Shown: positions 5,396-8,246 of the stretch, piece after piece
Numbering within the stretch: position 1 is the first letter of the stretch
Layout of the letters: every line of letters begins with the position of its first letter
Assembly: GCA_965371355.1 (NCBI GenBank)
Contig: CBDUYD010000131.1
Coordinates: 1-8,246, forward strand
DNA from: JASJHI01 sp965371355
Lineage (GTDB): Bacteria > Actinomycetota > Acidimicrobiia > Acidimicrobiales > Ilumatobacteraceae
Direction of reading: 5' to 3'
Length of the DNA stretch: 8,246 nucleotides
Made by a program: the position numbers and the translations under genes
Notes under the pieces: model-generated
The model's input: the letters and a program-made list of their open reading frames with translations, nothing else
Told to the model about the DNA's origin: nothing
Database searches by the model: none

Positions 5396-5842
5396 ATGCA
5401 GGTTGTTCTCCGCTCCGATGTCGATGGACTCGGTAAGCGCGGCGACATCGTCGACGTCGCCGATGGTCACGCCCGCAACTTCCTGCTGCCCAAGGGGCAC
5501 GCGATCAAGGCCTCTGCCGGAGCGGTCGACCAGGCCGGCCGCATGCGCAAGGCCCGCGATCAGCGCGATGCGGTCGCCCGCGAGTCGGCCACCGCGGTCG
5601 CCAGCACGCTCGTCCCCAAGGTGATCACGGTCGAGGCCAAGGCAGCGGCAGAGGGCAGGCTGTTCGGCTCCGTCACCGCTGCGGACATCGTCGAGGCCGT
5701 CAAGGCGCAGACCGACATCGACCTCGACCGCCGGCAGCTCGACGTCGAAGCGATCAAGACCACGGGCCAGCACACGGTCACGGCGTCGCTGCACAGCGAC
5801 GTCTCGTTCCCGATCACCGTCGACGTCGTCGCCGCAGAGTGA
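5396..5842 (+). CDS. rplI: 50S ribosomal protein bL9
   Basis: bL9 binds 23S rRNA near the base of the L1 stalk and projects from the large subunit. The 148-residue product has the full two-domain layout: the N-terminal signature MQVVLRSDVDGLGKRGDIVD through DGHARNFLLPKGHA (23-36), a long charged helix (about 40-75), and a C-terminal domain containing EGRLFGSVTAADI (86-98). Length matches the usual 147-150. A GAGGAG site (5383-5388) inside the end of rpsR precedes ATG 5396 by seven bases, and only one base separates it from the rpsR stop. It is the last gene of the ribosomal operon; a hairpin starts seven bases after its stop. Confidence 0.97.
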   Translation: MQVVLRSDVDGLGKRGDIVDVADGHARNFLLPKGHAIKASAGAVDQAGRMRKARDQRDAVARESATAVASTLVPKVITVEAKAAAEGRLFGSVTAADIVEAVKAQTDIDLDRRQLDVEAIKTTGQHTVTASLHSDVSFPITVDVVAAE

Positions 5843-5848
5843 TGGGCT

Positions 5849-5870
5849 GCGGTGTCAACTCCGACACCGC
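5849..5870 (+). terminator. Hairpin at the end of the rpsF-ssb-rpsR-rplI operon
   Basis: GCGGTGTC (5849-5856) pairs perfectly with GACACCGC (5863-5870) across a six-base loop, beginning seven bases after the rplI stop. No T-run follows. It probably separates the ribosomal operon from dnaB. Confidence 0.65.
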
Positions 5871-5948
5871 CCGCCCACCGGTTCCGGCCTCGTTCCGGCG
5901 AAGCTCCGGCGCGCAAGCGCGGGCGTCCAGGCCTCGGCGGCGCGATCG

Positions 5949-6003
5949 TTATCCACATCGTTGTCCACAAGCACTAATCCACAGATTCGACCCCTCATCC
6001 ACA
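5949..6003 (+). promoter_or_regulatory. Cluster of four DnaA-box-like 9-mers upstream of dnaB
   Basis: TTATCCACA (5949-5957), TTGTCCACA (5961-5969), TAATCCACA (5975-5983) and TCATCCACA (5995-6003) all point the same way, with start-to-start steps of 12, 14 and 20 bases. The first two match the actinobacterial DnaA box TTRTCCACA exactly; the others differ only at base 2. A degenerate fifth (ACATCCAAA) is at 6012-6020. The stretch is clearly lower in GC (about 53% over 5951-6060) than the flanking genes. It may be a DnaA-controlled promoter for dnaB, or a DnaA-binding or origin element. The rest of the 234-base gap has repeated TTCCGGC-like GC-rich sequence (5880-5910) and no gene. Confidence 0.75.
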
Positions 6004-6052
6004 GGTCGTCAACATCCAAAACCCAGGGTTGTTCCCCTTCCAACGCACAGCA

Positions 6053-6073
6053 AACCCCTGACAGAGTGGGGTT
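6053..6073 (+). promoter_or_regulatory. Inverted repeat just before the dnaB start
   Basis: AACCCC (6053-6058) pairs with GGGGTT (6068-6073) across nine bases, ending three bases before ATG 6077. No normal Shine-Dalgarno is visible. The hairpin would hold the purine-rich GTGGGG that is the only possible one, so it could damp translation or act as a binding site. Confidence 0.35.
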
Positions 6074-6076
6074 CTA

Positions 6077-7462
6077 ATGGCCGATGATCACTCCTTCGCC
6101 CCGGAGCGCCCCGCGTTCGACGACCGCCCCCGACGAAGCGCGGGACGGGTACCCCCCCACAATCTCCAGGCAGAGGAATCTGTGCTGGGCGCAGCGCTGC
6201 TGTCGCGCGACGCGATCGGCATCGTCGGCGAGCTCGGTCTCACCGTGCGCGATTTCTACAGCCCTGCCCACCAGAACGTCTTCGACGCAGCGTTGTCGAT
6301 CTACTCGTCGTCGGGCCCCGTCGATGTGGTCACGGTCGCCGACGAACTGAGACGCAACGGACTGCTCGACGAGATCGGCGGGATCGAGAGGCTCAACCAA
6401 CTCCAGGACGCGACACCGTCGGTCTCCGGTGCCGAGCACTACGCACGGATCGTGATGGACACGGCGCTACTGCGGAGGCTGATCCGCACCGCCGGGGAGA
6501 TCACCGACATCGCGTTCGGTGAACCCGACGATGTAATAAAGGCCGTCGACATCGCCGAGTCGAAGATGTTCCAGGTCGCCGAGGACCGCGCGGTCGACTC
6601 CACGCGCGACATCCAGATCCTGCTCAACGAGGCGATGGATCAACTCGAGGAGAACTACGAGCGTGGCGACTCGATCACCGGCGTGGCCACCGGGTACGAC
6701 GACCTCGACGACCTGCTGTCGGGGCTGCAGCCGAGCACGCTCAACATCGTCGGCGCGAGGCCGGCGGTCGGCAAGACGGCGTTCGGGCTCGGCCTCGCCA
6801 CACACATCGCCAAACACGATGGCCGGCCGGCACTCGTGTTCTCGCTCGAGATGGGCCACGCCGAACTCACCCAGCGCATCCTCGCGAGCGAGGCCAAGGT
6901 CGACTCCACCAAGCTGCGGACGGGCAAGTTGAGCGAGTCCGACTGGTCGAAGATCGGCCTCGCCGTCGGCCGGCTCGAGGTACCCCTCTTCCTCGACGAC
7001 AATCCGCAGGTCACCGTCATGGAGATCCGCTCGAAGGCGAGGCGCATCAAGTCTCAGCACGGTGGACTCGCGGTGATCGTGATCGACTACCTCCAGCTGA
7101 TGAGCGGGCACGGCCGTCCGGAGAACCGCCAGCTCGAGGTGTCCGAGATCAGCCGGAACCTCAAGGTGCTCGCTCGCGAGCTCGAGGTACCGATCGTCGC
7201 GCTCAGCCAGCTCAGCCGTAACCTCGAGACGCGTTCCGACAAGCGCCCGATGCTCGCCGACCTGCGCGAGTCCGGCTCGCTCGAGCAGGACGCCGACGTC
7301 GTGATGTTCCTCTACCGCGACGAGGTGTACAACCCCGACTCGCCCGACAAGGGCTCCGCCGAGGTCATCGTGGCGAAGCACCGGTCCGGTCCGATCGGCA
7401 CGAAGCGGCTCGTCTACCTCGGCCAGTACACGCGGTTCGACAACGCCGCTCGGTCGATGTAA
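6077..7462 (+). CDS. dnaB: Replicative DNA helicase DnaB
   Basis: DnaB is the hexameric ring helicase that unwinds DNA at the replication fork, fuelled by ATP. The 461-residue product has the N-terminal primase-contact domain, with PPHNLQAEESVLGAALLS (26-43), a linker, and a RecA-like C-terminal domain. The latter shows Walker A GARPAVGKT (226-234), the SLEMG glutamate (E258), Walker B VIVIDYLQLM (333-342) with D337, SQLSRNLE (377-384), DLRESGSLEQDADVVMFLYR (395-414), and the arginine-finger region AKHRSGP (433-439). Length is normal for the family. There is no intein, unlike some mycobacterial DnaB proteins. It stands alone after the rplI terminator, and its upstream DnaA-like boxes suggest a link to initiation. 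ATG 6077 keeps the whole N-terminal domain. Confidence 0.98.
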   Translation: MADDHSFAPERPAFDDRPRRSAGRVPPHNLQAEESVLGAALLSRDAIGIVGELGLTVRDFYSPAHQNVFDAALSIYSSSGPVDVVTVADELRRNGLLDEIGGIERLNQLQDATPSVSGAEHYARIVMDTALLRRLIRTAGEITDIAFGEPDDVIKAVDIAESKMFQVAEDRAVDSTRDIQILLNEAMDQLEENYERGDSITGVATGYDDLDDLLSGLQPSTLNIVGARPAVGKTAFGLGLATHIAKHDGRPALVFSLEMGHAELTQRILASEAKVDSTKLRTGKLSESDWSKIGLAVGRLEVPLFLDDNPQVTVMEIRSKARRIKSQHGGLAVIVIDYLQLMSGHGRPENRQLEVSEISRNLKVLARELEVPIVALSQLSRNLETRSDKRPMLADLRESGSLEQDADVVMFLYRDEVYNPDSPDKGSAEVIVAKHRSGPIGTKRLVYLGQYTRFDNAARSM

Positions 7463-7496
7463 CAAGTCGGTACCAGTCGCCGATACGGGAGCCGAC

Positions 7497-8246
7497 ATGC
7501 AACTTGAGATCACACCCTCCGGACAAGCCTGCGGAGCGACGGTGCGCGGGCTGGACCTCACCTCGCCGCTCGACGAGGAGACCGTACGTGCGATCGACGA
7601 GGCGTCGGCGCTGCATCATGTGCTGGCATTCCCCGACCAGGAGATGTCCGACGATGATCTCGAGCGGTTCACCCTCTCGCTCGGCGACTTCGGCGACGAT
7701 CCGTTCATCGAGTCGATCGAGGGCCACGAGCACGTGATCGCGGTGCACCGTCGAGCGGACGAGACCGCGCCGGTGTTCGCCACCTCGTGGCACTCCGATT
7801 GGAGCTTCCAGGAGATCCCTCCGGCGGCGACCTGCCTGTTCGGCATCGTGATCCCCCCGGTCGGTGGCGACACATTGTTCGCCGACCAGCACCTCGCCGC
7901 CGAGACGATGCCAGACGACTTGCGTCAGCGGCTCGACGGGTTGATGGCGGTGCACTCCGCGGGTGTCGCCTATGGCCGTGGCGGCATCTACGGCGATGTC
8001 GAGGACGAGGCAGGCGTCGAGCGGGCGATGACGATCATCACCTCCGACGAGGCCGACGCCACCGGGACGCACCCGGTCATCTGCCGTCACCCCGGCAACG
8101 GCCGCGCCGCGTTCCTCGGATGCCTCGGGTACGTCCAGGGCTACGAAGGGCTCGACGCCTCCGAAGCGTGGGACCTGCTCCGCGAGGTACACCAATGGCA
8201 GACCCTCGAGCGTTTCCAGTACCGGCACGTCTGGGAGCCGAACATG
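7497..8246 (+). CDS. TauD/TfdA-family 2-oxoglutarate/Fe(II) dioxygenase (3' end missing)
   Basis: Members of this family oxidise small organic substrates, such as taurine or phenoxyacetates, using iron, oxygen and 2-oxoglutarate. The visible 250 codons show the start of the fold (GATVRGLDLTSPLDEE, 13-28), the iron ligands H99 and D101 in SWHSDWSF (98-104), GGDTLFADQ (123-131) with the threonine expected at the 2-oxoglutarate site, and RHPGNGRAAFLG (197-208). The frame is open at the window edge at RHVWEPNM. The distal iron histidine and the 2-oxoglutarate arginine lie just outside the window, so completeness cannot be judged. A GGGAG site (7487-7491) precedes ATG 7497 by five bases. It lies 34 bases after dnaB on the same strand, but the functions are unrelated. 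The substrate cannot be read from the sequence. Confidence 0.9.
   Translation, partial: MQLEITPSGQACGATVRGLDLTSPLDEETVRAIDEASALHHVLAFPDQEMSDDDLERFTLSLGDFGDDPFIESIEGHEHVIAVHRRADETAPVFATSWHSDWSFQEIPPAATCLFGIVIPPVGGDTLFADQHLAAETMPDDLRQRLDGLMAVHSAGVAYGRGGIYGDVEDEAGVERAMTIITSDEADATGTHPVICRHPGNGRAAFLGCLGYVQGYEGLDASEAWDLLREVHQWQTLERFQYRHVWEPNM

Noticed and set aside
5843..6076. Calling the rplI-dnaB gap a chromosomal origin
   Set aside because: There is a DnaA-box cluster but no strongly AT-rich unwinding region and no dnaA or dnaN in the window, so I call only a DnaA-binding candidate.
6752..7160. Possible intein in dnaB
   Set aside because: Walker A, the catalytic Glu and Walker B have normal spacing, and the protein has the normal DnaB length.
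6467..7561. 364-codon open frame on the minus strand opposite dnaB
   Set aside because: Low-complexity Val/Leu/Asp/Glu composition and full overlap with an intact dnaB; no start signal.
7365..8228. Open minus-strand frame opposite the dioxygenase gene
   Set aside because: The plus-strand product has the iron and 2-oxoglutarate motifs and a good ribosome binding site; the minus frame has none.

Overview
The window is GC-rich housekeeping DNA (roughly two thirds G+C by eye) from an actinobacterium. Protein sequences and gene neighbours suggest a deep-branching lineage such as Acidimicrobiia (Ilumatobacter-like), but that placement is recalled similarity, not a search. Supporting signs are an HD-domain CCA-adding enzyme of the mycobacterial PcnA type, a DUF5318 zinc-ribbon protein close to the rpsF operon as in Mycobacterium tuberculosis, and several genes that seem to start with no leader: a TAnnnT-like -10 box sits 6-8 bases before a GTG or ATG.

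Left part (1-3690). A partial GNAT-like gene runs leftward off the edge from base 271. It is divergent from cca/pcnA (429-1865). cca converges on a small methyltransferase-like gene (1994-2563, minus), with two strong hairpins between them. That gene is divergent from a DUF5318 gene (2628-3023), which overlaps or abuts a secreted or lipid-anchored DUF192 protein (to 3688). A compound terminator-like hairpin closes this block.

Middle part (3690-5870). A 287-base non-coding stretch with repeats and a candidate promoter leads into the classic operon rpsF-ssb-rpsR-rplI: ribosomal proteins S6, S18 and L9 with the single-strand DNA binding protein. S18 is unusual: it lacks the zinc cysteines and carries a tail of about 85 residues. 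A hairpin just after rplI probably ends this unit.

Right part (5870-8246). The 234 bases before dnaB hold four same-strand DnaA-box-like 9-mers, two of them perfect TTRTCCACA. The replicative helicase gene dnaB (intact, no intein) follows, then a TauD/TfdA-type dioxygenase cut by the window edge.

The genes serve tRNA maturation, ribosome assembly and replication. I see no phage, IS, CRISPR, toxin or defence gene, and no clearly new multi-gene system. The points most worth a second look are the DnaA-box cluster at dnaB, the long cysteine-free S18, and the leaderless promoter pattern.
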